33,602 bases of DNA from Polaromonas sp. (GCA_026400075.1 JAPLPS010000077.1:1-33602), one strand, 5' to 3'; positions 24,931 through 33,602 are shown, numbered from the stretch's first letter. Notes: generated by a model from the letters alone, not told the origin. A program made the numbers and translations.

Positions 24931-25514
24931 GCTGGGATTCTCGATGTGCTGCAGGGCACGCCGATATCCCGCAGCTGATGTTCGCTCACGACAAAGCCGC
25001 TCAGGCCGTAAGGCAGCAGGGCGCTCGTCAGCTTTTGCTGCAGCCGCCCGGCCAGGCGCCTGAAATCCGGGGCGTCCCAAGTCAGCAAAAGCACCACCGT
25101 CAAGGGCTGGGCGCTGCCGCACCAGGCGTGAGGCTCCAAAGCGCGGTCTTGCGCACGCTGTGCAAAATTCAGCGCGACCAGCGTGTCGCGCATTTTTTCA
25201 ATCACTTCGTCGATGACGAAGGGCTTGCGCCGCTCTGCGTACACGATGCGTTCAAACCCTTTTTCCTTGAGCCAGCGGCGCGTGGTGGCCACTTCTTCCG
25301 GTTCTGCAGGCGACAGACGCGGCAAGCTTGCCAGCTCATCGCCTTGGCAATCCTTGATCTCTATCCACCAATGCCGCCCTTGGCTGGTGGCCAGAATATC
25401 CATCGCTTTGCAGTGGCCAAATTGCTGCCGGTGCCAATCAGTCGCATCGAACTTGATGGCCTCGCAGCCTTCGTCAAATTCGCATTCCAGCGTGCCCTCG
25501 GTCAGTCGGGTCAT
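24927..25514 (-). CDS. PD-(D/E)XK nuclease-like partner of the ATPase
   Basis: This 195-residue protein is not identified by name. Residues 34-55 carry the layout of a restriction-endonuclease-like active site: D39 in AMDIL, then E52-x-K54 in HWWIEIKD, on adjacent predicted strands. This suggests DNA or RNA cleavage. The C-terminal half (about 130-190) has two hydrophobic beta strands, PLTVVLLLTW and LSGFVVSEHQLRDIG. Its ATG overlaps the stop of the ATPase gene upstream by 4 nt (ATGA), so the two are translated as a unit. No DNA-recognition domain is apparent. The nuclease assignment rests on the motif only. Confidence 0.75.
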   Translation of the reverse strand: MTRLTEGTLECEFDEGCEAIKFDATDWHRQQFGHCKAMDILATSQGRHWWIEIKDCQGDELASLPRLSPAEPEEVATTRRWLKEKGFERIVYAERRKPFVIDEVIEKMRDTLVALNFAQRAQDRALEPHAWCGSAQPLTVVLLLTWDAPDFRRLAGRLQQKLTSALLPYGLSGFVVSEHQLRDIGVPCSTSRIPA

Positions 25515-26575
25515 GCGCTGGCTCCGGGGTTTCCAGCCGAAAGCTCCCGGTCGTATTGCGCGAGTTCCTCGTCGAGCGCGACAAGATGGCTCAAACTCGC
25601 CAGACTATCGACCTGCTGGCTGCTCACGCTCAAATCGCCGGGCTGACGGTTCAGGCCAATGAAGCGCTGGGCAATCGCTTGCTGGCGCGACAGCAAATCG
25701 AGTTCCTTGAGCAAAAAGAAACTGTGCGTGGCGATAAAAACCTGCACCCCGCGCAGGCACAGCGCATGAATCACCTGCGCCGCCAGCCGGATCAGGCGCG
25801 GGTTCAGGTTGGCCTCGGGCTCGTCCCAGAACAGATAGCCCTGGGCCTGAATGATGCCGTTGGAAATCAGCCGCGCCAGCATCGCCAGCTTGCGGTAGCC
25901 CTCGGCCACGAGCGGCATTTCCATGTTGCCGCTGCCGGGAATGTTCAGGTAAAAACGCCCGTTGTTGTCCAGCACCACCTTGCCGCCCAAAGCCGTTTCC
26001 AGCGGTTCGAGCAGCGTGGCCGTGGCGTCGGCGCGCTTGCCCTTGAGCGTCAAGGCGCCCAGATGGATGCAGGTGTCGCGCCATGTCTCTTCAAACTCCA
26101 GGTAGTGGTTTTCATAGACCGAGACAAAGCCGGGGTAAATGGTCAGCAGTTCGCGGGTGGGCAGGTAGAGCGGGCTTTGCGCCTCCCAGCGGGCGGGCGG
26201 CTGATCGACCTGCACGTCGGTTTTTGAGTTGGTGGCAAAACTGATGTGGGTATTGAGGCTGGCATCGTCAAAAACCAGCGCCACTTCGCAGCGTTCGCGC
26301 CCTTGCTTGCGGCTGGCCAGACGGCCCAGGGACTCGGGGCGAAAAACGCCGGTCAGCTTGTCGCCATAGGCTTTTTGCAGATAGGTTTTGGTCGGCTCCG
26401 TGCCGTTGAGCTTTTTGCCCGCCTGCGCGCTGGTGGCGATCAGCGCATAGGCGAGTTTGAGCAGGTGCGATTTACCGGCGCTGTTTTCGCCGACGATGAC
26501 GTTGAGTCCCTTGGAAAAATGAAATTGCTCGTCATGAAAAACGGTGAATTTCTTCACCTGCAGTTGCTCAAGCAT
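25511..26575 (-). CDS. RecF/SMC-like AAA ATPase (AAA_21 type)
   Basis: This 354-residue ABC/SMC-type ATPase has an N-terminal strand-loop then Walker A GENSAGKS (29-36). An insert of about 180 residues contains a predicted beta region. A signature-like VAEGYRKLAMLARLI (223-237), Walker B YLFWDE (247-252) and the switch His284 in IATHSFF follow. Such stand-alone ATPases occur in two-gene defence systems (for example the ATPase halves of Septu or PARIS) and in OLD-like proteins. There is no fused TOPRIM domain, and the effector is probably the coupled downstream gene. It lies 62 bp from cueR and reads in the same direction. Confidence 0.85.
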   Translation of the reverse strand: MLEQLQVKKFTVFHDEQFHFSKGLNVIVGENSAGKSHLLKLAYALIATSAQAGKKLNGTEPTKTYLQKAYGDKLTGVFRPESLGRLASRKQGRERCEVALVFDDASLNTHISFATNSKTDVQVDQPPARWEAQSPLYLPTRELLTIYPGFVSVYENHYLEFEETWRDTCIHLGALTLKGKRADATATLLEPLETALGGKVVLDNNGRFYLNIPGSGNMEMPLVAEGYRKLAMLARLISNGIIQAQGYLFWDEPEANLNPRLIRLAAQVIHALCLRGVQVFIATHSFFLLKELDLLSRQQAIAQRFIGLNRQPGDLSVSSQQVDSLASLSHLVALDEELAQYDRELSAGNPGASA

Positions 26576-26637
26576 CGGGTGCCCTCTTGTCTGTTCTGTT
26601 TGCCGCTGTGCGCTGTGGAGGGGGTATTTTCAGCGCA

Positions 26638-27057
26638 TTAATCCGCCAGCCCGCTCAAAATCGGGCAGTCGGGCCGCTGGTTGCCCTGGCAGCAACTGGC
26701 CAGTTCCTGCAGCGTCTGGCGCATGGCCTGCATTTCGGCGATGCGCCGCTCCAGGTCGGCGACATGGGCCAGCGCGATGCGTTTGACATCGGCGCTGGCG
26801 CGGCTCTGGTTTTGCCACAGTTTGAGCAGCTCGGCAATTTCAACCATGCTGAACCCCAGCAGCCGGGCGCGGCGGATAAAGCGCAGCGTGTGAATCTGCG
26901 CCTGGCCGTATTGCCGGTAGCCCGCATCGGTGCGCGGCACGGCGGGCAGCAGGCCCAGCGTTTCGTAGTGGCGAATCATTTTTGCCGACACGCCGGACTG
27001 GGCAGCGGCCTGGCCGATGTTGAACGGGCCAGAACTGGCCGCAGGCGCGGCGCTCAT
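26638..27057 (-). CDS. cueR: MerR-family copper-responsive regulator CueR
   Basis: This 139-residue transcription activator senses Cu(I)/Ag(I). The MerR helix-turn-helix (residues 12-50) includes [16 protein letters not shown] and GYRQY. A dimer helix (about 85-120) carries Ser88 in ASADVKR, and the metal loop is C123-x7-C131 in [12 protein letters not shown]. Both match the CueR residues that select monovalent copper. Its ATG overlaps the copA stop by 4 nt, so cueR is made from the copA transcript that it activates. The probable targets are the two 19-bp-spacer promoters at 29638-29668 and 29717-29747. Confidence 0.93.
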   Translation of the reverse strand: MSAAPAASSGPFNIGQAAAQSGVSAKMIRHYETLGLLPAVPRTDAGYRQYGQAQIHTLRFIRRARLLGFSMVEIAELLKLWQNQSRASADVKRIALAHVADLERRIAEMQAMRQTLQELASCCQGNQRPDCPILSGLAD

Positions 27058-29609
27058 TTCGAGCCGCCTTTCCAGCGTCGCAGCAGCAGCGCGTTGCTGA
27101 CCACGCTGACGCTGCTAAACGCCATCGCCGCCCCGGCAATCACCGGACTGAGCAGCCCGAACGCGGCCAGCGGAATGCCGACCACGTTGTAGAAAAATGC
27201 CCAAAATAAGTTTTGCCGGATCTTGGCGTAGGTGCGGCGCGAGATGTCAATGGCGTCGGCCACCAGTGCCGGGTCGCCGCGCATCAACGTGATGCCTGCC
27301 GCCTGCATCGCCACGTCGGTGCCGGTGGACATCGCAATGCCGACATCGGCGGCGGCCAGCGCGGGCGCGTCGTTGATGCCGTCGCCGACCATCGCCACGC
27401 GGGCGTTGTTGCCGTCAATCCCTTCAATCCCGGCCTTGAGCTGGCCGACGATGCTGGCCTTGTCTTCAGGCAGAACCTGGGCGTGGACGATGTCTATGCC
27501 TAGCTGTTTGGCCACCGCGTCGGCGCTGCCCTGGTTGTCGCCGGTGATCAGCGCGGTCTGGATGCCCAGTGCGTGCAGGCTGGCCACCGCTTGCGCCGCA
27601 CTGGTTTTGACGGTGTCGCCAAAGGCCAGCAGCGCCAGCAACTGCGGCGCGTCCGTCACGTCGGCCAGCCAGGACACGGTGCGGCCCTGCGCTTCGAGCG
27701 CGGCGGCGCGTTCGGCAAAGGCGCTGACATCGACTTTTAGTTCCTGCATAAAGCGCGGGCTGCCGAGGCGCAATTCGCGCCCGTCCACCACGGCCGCCAT
27801 GCCGCGCCCGGCCACGGCGCGCACCTGCGTGGCCGTCGGGACGCTGAGCTTTTCTTTCTCGGCCAGCGCGGTGACGGCCTTGGCCAGCGGGTGTTCGCTG
27901 CCGGACTGAATTGCGGCGCTCCAGGCCAGCGCCGCGTCGCGGGAGGTGCTGGGCGGCGTGGCCAATTCGACCAGCTCGGGCTTGCCTTCGGTCAGCGTGC
28001 CAGTTTTGTCGAAAGCCACCACTTTGACCTGGTGCGCGATTTCCAGCGCCTCGGCGTCTTTAATGAGAATGCCGTGTCGCGCCGCCACCCCCGTGCCCGC
28101 CATGATGGCGGTCGGCGTGGCCAGCCCGAGCGCGCACGGGCAGGCAATCACCAGCACAGCGACGGCGTTCAAAATGGCGGTTTCCCAATGGCCGTCGCCC
28201 GCGCCGAGCCAGCCCCAGCCCAGCAGGGTGACGAAAGCGATGCCAATCACCACCGGCACAAACACCGCGCTGACCTGATCGACCAGCCGCTGAATCGGCG
28301 CTTTTTTCGCCTGCGCCGACTCGACCATGCGCACAATGCGCGCCAGCGTCGATTCCGCGCCGACCGCGCTGGTTCGCATGACGATCAGCCCTTCGCCGTT
28401 GACCGCGCCGCCCGTCACCCGGTCGCCGGGCTGCTTGTTGACTGGCAGGCTTTCGCCGGTAATCAGCGACTCGTCGGCCTCGGTCGTGCCCTCGGTGATC
28501 TCGCCATCGACAGCAATGCGCTCGCCGGGGCGCACGACGACCAGATCGCCGACTCTCACTTCGGCCACCGGCACGTCTGTGTCCACGCCATTGCGGCGCA
28601 GCCGGGCGGTTTCGGGGCGCAGCGCGTTCAGGGCGCGTATCGCTTCGGTGGTCTGGCGTTTGGCGCGCGCTTCCAGCCATTTGCCCAGCAGCACCAGCGT
28701 GATGACAACCGCCGAGGCCTCGAAATACAGGTGCGCCATCGCGTGCTCGCCGCTGCCGTGTTTCAGCAGTTGATAAACGCTCAGGCCGTAAGCCGCCGAG
28801 GTGCCCAGCGCGACCAGCAAATCCATATTGCCCGCGCCCGCCCGCAGCGCCTTCCAGCCCGACTTGTAAAAGCGCGCCCCGAGCCAGAACTGCACCGGCG
28901 TGGCCAGCGCCCACTGCAGCCAGCCGTCCAGCATCCAGTGCTGGCCAAACAGCGCGCCGAACATCGGCAGCGCCAGCGGCGCCGACAGCGCAGCGGCCAG
29001 CGCAATCGGCCACCAGCTGGCGCCGGGTTTGGCGGGCGATTTGGCGGCGGCGCTGGCGCCTGAACCGGCGCCGGTGCCTGAACCTGAACTCGCGCCGTTG
29101 CCCGAATCCGTGCCGCTACCACTGCCGCCGTCCGTCGCGCCACCCACGCCCGGCTCGCGCCATTCAGTCGCCGGATAACCGGCCTTGTCCGCCGCCGCGA
29201 TCAGCTGGGCTGGCGTGACGGCGCCGCCGACGACTTTCACCTCCGCCATTTCCGTCGCCAGATTGACCTCCGCCGACAGCACGCCCGGCACCTGCTTCAA
29301 GGCTTTTTCCACCCGCGCCACGCAGGAGGCGCAGGTCATGTCGCTGATGTTCAGGCGCACGGATTCTTCGCCGACGGCGTAACCGGCTTTTTCGACGGCG
29401 GCTGTCAGCGTGGCCAGCGTGACTTCGGCGCTGGCCTGGACGCTGGCTTGTTCGGTGGCGAAATTGACGCTGGCTTCGGCCACGCCGGGCGTCGCGGCCA
29501 GGGCTTTTTCAACGCGGACCACGCAGGAGGCGCAGGTCATGCCTTCGATGGGCAGCGTCCATTCCTTCAGCGCGGATGCGGGTGGTTTTGGCGGGGCGGT
29601 GGCGTTCAT
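27054..29609 (-). CDS. copA: Cu(I)-exporting P1B-type ATPase CopA
   Basis: This 851-residue inner-membrane ATPase exports Cu(I) to the periplasm. Two N-terminal heavy-metal domains carry GMTCASC (Cys26/29) and DMTCASC (Cys93/96). A roughly 35-residue Gly/Ser/Thr linker (about 178-212) follows, then eight membrane segments with the CPC motif in [14 protein letters not shown]. The P domain has [11 protein letters not shown] and [16 protein letters not shown]. The start at 29609 has AGGAAAG just upstream; the longer open frame lacks support. The gene is driven by a CueR-type promoter 20 nt before the start and is coupled to cueR downstream. Confidence 0.96.
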   Translation of the reverse strand: MNATAPPKPPASALKEWTLPIEGMTCASCVVRVEKALAATPGVAEASVNFATEQASVQASAEVTLATLTAAVEKAGYAVGEESVRLNISDMTCASCVARVEKALKQVPGVLSAEVNLATEMAEVKVVGGAVTPAQLIAAADKAGYPATEWREPGVGGATDGGSGSGTDSGNGASSGSGTGAGSGASAAAKSPAKPGASWWPIALAAALSAPLALPMFGALFGQHWMLDGWLQWALATPVQFWLGARFYKSGWKALRAGAGNMDLLVALGTSAAYGLSVYQLLKHGSGEHAMAHLYFEASAVVITLVLLGKWLEARAKRQTTEAIRALNALRPETARLRRNGVDTDVPVAEVRVGDLVVVRPGERIAVDGEITEGTTEADESLITGESLPVNKQPGDRVTGGAVNGEGLIVMRTSAVGAESTLARIVRMVESAQAKKAPIQRLVDQVSAVFVPVVIGIAFVTLLGWGWLGAGDGHWETAILNAVAVLVIACPCALGLATPTAIMAGTGVAARHGILIKDAEALEIAHQVKVVAFDKTGTLTEGKPELVELATPPSTSRDAALAWSAAIQSGSEHPLAKAVTALAEKEKLSVPTATQVRAVAGRGMAAVVDGRELRLGSPRFMQELKVDVSAFAERAAALEAQGRTVSWLADVTDAPQLLALLAFGDTVKTSAAQAVASLHALGIQTALITGDNQGSADAVAKQLGIDIVHAQVLPEDKASIVGQLKAGIEGIDGNNARVAMVGDGINDAPALAAADVGIAMSTGTDVAMQAAGITLMRGDPALVADAIDISRRTYAKIRQNLFWAFFYNVVGIPLAAFGLLSPVIAGAAMAFSSVSVVSNALLLRRWKGGSK

Positions 29610-29637
29610 GTGGGCTTTCCTGAGGGGCAGTCGCCGT

Positions 29638-29668
29638 AGTGTGAACCTTCCCACAGTGGAAAGGTCAA
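29638..29668 (-). promoter_or_regulatory. CueR-type promoter of copA
   Basis: On the minus strand TTGACC (29668-29663) and CACACT (29643-29638) are separated by 19 bp. The spacer holds the imperfect dyad CCTTTCCACTGTGGGAAGG. The long spacer, the TTGACC and the dyad all match CueR-activated promoters such as E. coli copA. Confidence 0.85.
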
Positions 29669-29716
29669 GTGCGGCCCCTGACGGCACCAAGGCCCACAAG
29701 AAAAAAGGAAAATCGC

Positions 29717-29747
29717 TTGACCTTCCCACCGTGGAAAGGTTCAGACT
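29717..29747 (+). promoter_or_regulatory. CueR-type promoter of the copper chaperone gene
   Basis: TTGACC (29717-29722), a 19-bp spacer containing CCTTCCCACCGTGGAAAGG, and CAGACT (29742-29747) mirror the copA promoter on the opposite strand. The two dyads are nearly identical and face away from each other across about 50 bp. Confidence 0.85.
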
Positions 29748-29786
29748 GCATTTTTCAGATCATTTTCACCACTTCAAGGAGTTTTT

Positions 29787-29975
29787 ATGGAATTCACCAT
29801 CCCGGCCATGAGTTGCGGCCACTGCGTCAAAGCCATCACGCAGACGCTGACGCAACTGGACTCAGCCGCCACGGTCAGCGTCGATCTGCCGACGAAAAAA
29901 GTCACCGTGCAAACCTCGCAGCCGCCCGAAAAAGTCGCGGCGGCGCTGGCCGAAGCGGGCTACCCGGCGGCCTGA
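29787..29975 (+). CDS. copZ: CopZ-like heavy-metal-associated copper chaperone
   Basis: This 62-residue protein is a single HMA domain that binds Cu(I) in the cytoplasm and hands it to CopA. The metal site is MSCGHC near residues 8-13, followed by the usual ferredoxin-like pattern (VSVDLPTKKVTVQT, then AALAEAGYPA). AAGGAG lies 8 nt before the ATG. It is transcribed from its own CueR-type promoter, divergent from copA. Length is typical for a stand-alone chaperone. Confidence 0.93.
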   Translation: MEFTIPAMSCGHCVKAITQTLTQLDSAATVSVDLPTKKVTVQTSQPPEKVAAALAEAGYPAA

Positions 29976-30025
29976 GCGCGCACACGGCTGGCTAGAATCC
30001 AGCTTTTCCCCTCAAGAAGCCCTGC

Positions 30026-30880
30026 ATGCCCGTGCCTTTGTCTGACCGCCTCGCCGTCCTTCCTCAATACCTGTTGCCCAAGCAGGCGCTGACCCAGTTT
30101 GCGGGCTTCGTCGCCTCCGGCGAGCGCGGCGCGGTGACGACCGGCATCATCCGCCGCTTTGTCGCCCGCTACCGGGTCAACATGGCCGAGGCGCTGAACC
30201 CCGACATTGCCAGCTACGCCACCTTCAACGACTTTTTCACCCGCGCCCTGAAACCCGGCGCGCGCCCGCTGGCGCAGGCCGCTCTGATCTGCCCGGTCGA
30301 TGGCGCAGTCAGCCAGTTCGGCGCGATTGAACAAGACCAGATTTTCCAGGCCAAGGGCCACCGCTATTCGACCACCGCGCTGGTCGGCGGCGACGCTGCG
30401 CTGGCGGCGCAGGTTCAGGACGGCCACTTTGCGACGATTTACCTCAGCCCGAAGGATTACCACCGCATTCACATGCCGTGCGACGGGCGCCTGACGCGGA
30501 TGATTTATGTGCCGGGCGACTTGTTTTCAGTGAACCCGGTGACGGCGCGGGGCGTGCCGGGGCTGTTTGCGCGCAACGAGCGCGTGGTGTGCGTGTTTGA
30601 GTCGGCGCGTGGGCCGTTTGTGCTGGCGCTGGTCGGCGCGACGATTGTCGGCAGCATGGCCACTGTCTGGCACGGCGTGGTGAGTCCGCCGCGCAGCAAA
30701 GCGGTGCGCGAGTGGGTGTATCCGGCGGCTTCCGCCGTCGCGCTGAAACAGGGCGACGAAATGGGCCGCTTCCTGCTCGGCTCCACCGTCGTGATGCTGT
30801 TCCCGAAAGGCCCGCTGCGCTTTAACCCGGACTGGGCGCCGGGGCGCGGCGTGCGGCTGGGTGAGGTGATGGCCGACTGA
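30026..30880 (+). CDS. psd: phosphatidylserine decarboxylase proenzyme
   Basis: It makes phosphatidylethanolamine by decarboxylating phosphatidylserine at the inner membrane. The 284-residue proenzyme contains YATFNDFFTRALKPGARP, the active-site CPVDGAVSQFG and YLSPKDYHRIHMP. The self-cleavage site is LGST (residues 251-254), where the Ser becomes the pyruvoyl group. The tail FNPDW is also typical. A TAGAAT hexamer at 29992-29997 may be the -10 element. Nothing links it functionally to the copper genes beside it. Confidence 0.96.
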   Translation: MPVPLSDRLAVLPQYLLPKQALTQFAGFVASGERGAVTTGIIRRFVARYRVNMAEALNPDIASYATFNDFFTRALKPGARPLAQAALICPVDGAVSQFGAIEQDQIFQAKGHRYSTTALVGGDAALAAQVQDGHFATIYLSPKDYHRIHMPCDGRLTRMIYVPGDLFSVNPVTARGVPGLFARNERVVCVFESARGPFVLALVGATIVGSMATVWHGVVSPPRSKAVREWVYPAASAVALKQGDEMGRFLLGSTVVMLFPKGPLRFNPDWAPGRGVRLGEVMAD

Positions 30881-30960
30881 GACCGATGGCGCGCCAGCCG
30901 TGAAGCGGCGGGCGCCTGCTGGCGCATCTTGGCGCGCCCTGCCGCCGTGGCCGTGACGAC

Positions 30961-31542
30961 TTACGACGTTTTCAGCTTGGTGATCTTCGTGCCTTCGATG
31001 GTCAGGTTGGCCATCAAGCCCTTGTTCGTCATGACAAAGACATTGACCGGTTCCATCGCCGTGTTCAAGTCCACATCGCCGTTCGCGCCGACCTTGACGA
31101 CGGCCACCGAGGCATCAATGCCCGCCGTCCAGCCTTCGCTGGTGCGGAATTTGTCCAGTGCGTCTTGCGTCATGAAGAGAAAAATGACGGCTTTTGACTG
31201 CGCGCCAATCTGCCAGCCGAACGAGGCGCTCACGGTGCTGTAGTAATCGACGCTGCGGCCCCCGACGCGCAACACGCCTTCGCCGTATTCGCCGCCAATG
31301 CCCAGTCCGGCCGCCAGCACCGACGGAAAAACCAGCACGCCGCGCGCCTTGCCGAGCAGTTCGCGCGAACCCGGCACGGTGCTCGACAGCCTGCCCAGCG
31401 CGGCATTCGCGCTGGCATCAATCTCCTGGCGCTTGCCCGCCGTGCCTGCGCCCTGCGTGGTGGTGCAGCCCGAGAGCAGCAGGGTGCCCGCACCAGCGCC
31501 CAGCAAGGTCGCCGACTGGATTAGAAATTGTCTTTTTTGCAT
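30961..31542 (-). CDS. Ysc84-domain (DUF500-type) lipoprotein
   Basis: This 193-residue exported protein has a signal peptide (about 1-25) ending in the lipobox LLSGC, so it is probably a lipoprotein. The mature part has the Ysc84/SYLF-like pattern: LLGKARGVLVFPSVLAAGLGIGGEYGEGVL, then VDYYSTVSASFGWQIGAQSK and IFLFMT. The eukaryotic domain binds lipids and actin; the bacterial function is unknown. ATG 31542 (MQKRQF) was preferred because GGAG lies 6 nt upstream; another ATG at 31554 lacks such a site. It converges on psd. Confidence 0.9.
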   Translation of the reverse strand: MQKRQFLIQSATLLGAGAGTLLLSGCTTTQGAGTAGKRQEIDASANAALGRLSSTVPGSRELLGKARGVLVFPSVLAAGLGIGGEYGEGVLRVGGRSVDYYSTVSASFGWQIGAQSKAVIFLFMTQDALDKFRTSEGWTAGIDASVAVVKVGANGDVDLNTAMEPVNVFVMTNKGLMANLTIEGTKITKLKTS

Positions 31543-31710
31543 TGCAGTCTCCATGAGGTTGAACATCGGTATCTGAGGAAAGCCCGTTTGATTGTGGAAG
31601 GAGCGCAGCGCTTGTCAATCAGACGCGAGCACGTCATGCGCTGGGCGGCGGCAGGCGTAAAGTAGGACTTTTGCAGCCCCGCGCTGCGTTTTCATTTGGA
31701 AAGTCCCGCC

Positions 31711-33186
31711 ATGAACGCCACCCTGCACCGTGAAATCCCCGCCGCCGTTTTGAACGCTGAGCAGGCGCTCGCCCAGGTCACCGCCCAGTGGGACGGCGAC
31801 ATCGTCCAGCAGCTGACCGACTACATCGCCATTCCGGCCAAGTCGCCGATGTTTGACGCCGACTGGGCGCAGCATGGCCACATCGACGCTGTCGTGCGCA
31901 ACGCCGCCGGGTGGGTCGAGGCGCAAAAAGTCCCCGGCCTCAAACTGGAAATCGTCCGGCTGCCCGGCCGCACGCCGGTGATCTTTTTTGAAATTGCCGC
32001 GACTCGCGCCCATTCCACCCAGACCGTGCTGATGTACGGCCACCTGGACAAGCAGCCCGAGTTCAGCGGCTGGCGCAGCGACCTCGGCCCGTGGACGCCC
32101 AAGTACGAAGACGGCAAGCTCTACGGCCGGGGCGGCGCCGACGACGGCTACGCGGTTTATGCCAGCATCGCCGCCGTGCAGGCGCTCAAAACGCAGGGCG
32201 TGGAACACCCGCGCATCGTCGGCCTGATCGAGACCTGCGAGGAAAGCGGCTCTTACGATTTATTACCCTACGTCGATGCGCTCAGAACGCGGCTCGGCGA
32301 GGTGGCGTTGGTCGTGTGCCTCGACTCGGGCGCGGGCAACTACGACCAGCTCTGGCTCACCACCAGCTTGCGCGGCAACGCGGCGGGCGTTTTAAAAGTC
32401 GAGGTGCTGACCGAGGGCGTGCATTCGGGCGACGCCAGCGGCCTGGTGCCGTCGAGCTTTCGCATCATGCGCCAGTTGCTCGACCGGCTCGAAGACAGCG
32501 CCACGGGCCGCTTGCTGCCACAAAGCTTTCACTGCGAGATTCCGGCGGATCGGCTGGCCCAGGCCCAGGCCACGGCGGCGATTTTGGGCGACGAACTTTA
32601 CAAACGCTTTCCGTGGGCGCATTACGACTGCGGCGGCGCAACGAATTTCACCCTGCCGACGACGACCGACCCGCTCGAAGCCTTGTTAAACCGCACCTGG
32701 CGGCCCACGCTGAGCGTCACCGGCGCCGACGGTCTGCCCGCCTTCAAGGATGCGGGCAATGTGCTGCGGCCCTACACCGCGTTCAAACTGTCGCTGCGCC
32801 TGCCGCCGCTGGTCGAGGCCAGCGCGGCGGTGCGCGAGCTGAAAGCCTTATTGGAAGACAACGCGCCGTATCAGGCGAAAGTCACGTTTGAGGGCAACGG
32901 CGGCGCGACCGGCTGGAACGCGCCCAGCAGCACGCCGTGGTTTGAGAATGCCCTGAACGCCGCGTCGCAGAATTTCTTCGGCGCGCCCTGCGGCACGATT
33001 GGCCAGGGCGGCACGATTCCCTTGATGGGCCAGCTCAGCCAGGGTTTCCCGAAGGCGCAAATGATGGTCTGCGGCGTGCTCGGCCCGAAAAGCAACGCCC
33101 ACGGGCCGAACGAATTTCTGCATGTGCCCTACGCCAAGAAGCTGACGGCAGCGGTGGCGCAGGTGATTGCCAGCGTGCCGGGCTGA
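31711..33186 (+). CDS. M20-family metallopeptidase (CNDP-like dipeptidase)
   Basis: This 491-residue zinc peptidase is probably cytosolic, as no signal peptide is seen. The metal-ligand blocks are in order: LMYGHLDKQPEFSGW (His, catalytic Asp), GRGGADDGY (bridging Asp) and ETCEESGS (general base Glu, metal Glu). A late His in NAHGPNEFLHV follows. A lid domain occupies about residues 225-385. This arrangement matches the carnosinase/CNDP2-like branch of M20. The dipeptide substrate cannot be told. GGAAAG lies 9 nt before ATG 31711; the alternative upstream start has no support. Confidence 0.93.
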   Translation: MNATLHREIPAAVLNAEQALAQVTAQWDGDIVQQLTDYIAIPAKSPMFDADWAQHGHIDAVVRNAAGWVEAQKVPGLKLEIVRLPGRTPVIFFEIAATRAHSTQTVLMYGHLDKQPEFSGWRSDLGPWTPKYEDGKLYGRGGADDGYAVYASIAAVQALKTQGVEHPRIVGLIETCEESGSYDLLPYVDALRTRLGEVALVVCLDSGAGNYDQLWLTTSLRGNAAGVLKVEVLTEGVHSGDASGLVPSSFRIMRQLLDRLEDSATGRLLPQSFHCEIPADRLAQAQATAAILGDELYKRFPWAHYDCGGATNFTLPTTTDPLEALLNRTWRPTLSVTGADGLPAFKDAGNVLRPYTAFKLSLRLPPLVEASAAVRELKALLEDNAPYQAKVTFEGNGGATGWNAPSSTPWFENALNAASQNFFGAPCGTIGQGGTIPLMGQLSQGFPKAQMMVCGVLGPKSNAHGPNEFLHVPYAKKLTAAVAQVIASVPG

Positions 33187-33260
33187 AGCGAGCCGGACAC
33201 AGCCGGATTCAGGCGAGCCGCCGGGGCGGCCCCAAAGCCGTCCGGCGTGCCTGACGGGCT

Positions 33261-33602
33261 TTAGCGCCCTTGCAGCAGCCCGCCCAGCATGCCCATCAAA
33301 TCGCCGCTGTTGCCCAGGCCTTGCGCGGGCGCCTGGCCTTGTGGCGTCAACTGGTTGACCAGCTGCGGCAGCAGTTGCGAGAGCTGACCGGCGACTGCGC
33401 CGGAATCCAGGCCCAGTTTGCCCGCCATGTCGGCCACGGTACCGGAACCCAGCGCGCTGGTAATCTGTTCGGCCGAGACCGGCTGGTTAGCGCCGTTGCC
33501 AATCCATGACTGCACCGCCTCGCCCAGACCGGCTTGCTGGAACTTGCCGACCAGACCCGCCAGGCCGCCGTGCGCGCTGTCATTGCCGAGCATGCCCAGC
33601 AC
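33261..33602 (-). CDS. YidB-like DUF937 protein, 5' end outside the window
   Basis: The visible 113 codons run open to the right edge, so the N-terminus is missing. The segment has the DUF937/YidB pattern: GLAGLVGKFQQAGLGEAVQSWIG, then NQPVSAEQITSALGSG and KLGLDSGAVAGQLSQLLPQLVNQLTPQG. It ends in a Gly/Leu-rich tail, GMLGGLLQGR. Family members are about 130-150 residues long, so little is missing. The function of the family is not known. It converges on the M20 peptidase gene, 74 nt away. Confidence 0.88.
   Translation of the reverse strand: MLGMLGNDSAHGGLAGLVGKFQQAGLGEAVQSWIGNGANQPVSAEQITSALGSGTVADMAGKLGLDSGAVAGQLSQLLPQLVNQLTPQGQAPAQGLGNSGDLMGMLGGLLQGR

Noticed and set aside
30885-30955. 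Repeated GGCGCGCC motifs after psd as a terminator or recombination site
   Set aside because: The arms are short and there is no T-run or further symmetry; this is chance in GC-rich DNA.

Overview
The window is a stretch of GC-rich chromosome from a betaproteobacterium, most likely Burkholderiales, family Comamonadaceae (Polaromonas/Rhodoferax/Acidovorax-like). The evidence is the dnaA-dnaN-gyrB order without recF, the divergent rpmH-rnpA-yidD-yidC-mnmE cluster, the metX-metW pair and the protein sequences. This placement is by recognition, not by a database search.

Layout. (1) 1-8633 is the replication-origin region. gyrB (partial), dnaN and dnaA lie on the minus strand. A roughly 1 kb oriC follows, with five exact DnaA boxes, a 5x CTA tract that reads as a DnaA-trio, and an AT-rich unwinding element. 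The plus-strand cluster rpmH-rnpA-yidD-yidC-mnmE comes next. (2) 8878-13959 holds a small uncharacterised protein, a KefB-type cation/proton antiporter (minus strand) and the LPS genes kdsD-kdsC-lptC. The LPS genes end at a strong bidirectional terminator instead of continuing into lptA/lptB. (3) 14098-16984 holds a glycine-rich RRM protein with a long leader, amtB behind a sigma54-type promoter, and a Mn-exporter (TMEM165/GDT1) gene behind a yybP-ykoY manganese riboswitch. (4) 17001-21730 holds a SAM-II riboswitch with terminator, metX-metW, a SulP transporter and a hydroxypyruvate-isomerase-like gene. (5) 21731-26575 is an accessory segment: an AT-rich orphan gene, a TacA/TacT-type toxin-antitoxin pair, two small uncharacterised proteins, and a coupled nuclease-like plus RecF/SMC-like ATPase pair. 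(6) 27054-29975 is a copper-resistance module: copA-cueR on minus and a CopZ-like chaperone on plus, separated by two divergent CueR-type promoters. (7) 30026-33602 holds psd, a Ysc84-domain lipoprotein, an M20 dipeptidase and a partial YidB/DUF937 protein.

How the parts work together. The core genes cover replication initiation, membrane-protein insertion, LPS Kdo supply and methionine synthesis. Control is visible at several points: DnaA autoregulation, SAM feedback on metX, Mn sensing for the exporter, nitrogen control of amtB and copper sensing by CueR. The accessory segment is the most likely place for an undescribed system. The best candidates are the two-gene ATPase/nuclease operon (24927-26575) and the AT-rich orphan (21856-22920). 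No tRNA, rRNA, insertion sequence or CRISPR array was seen.
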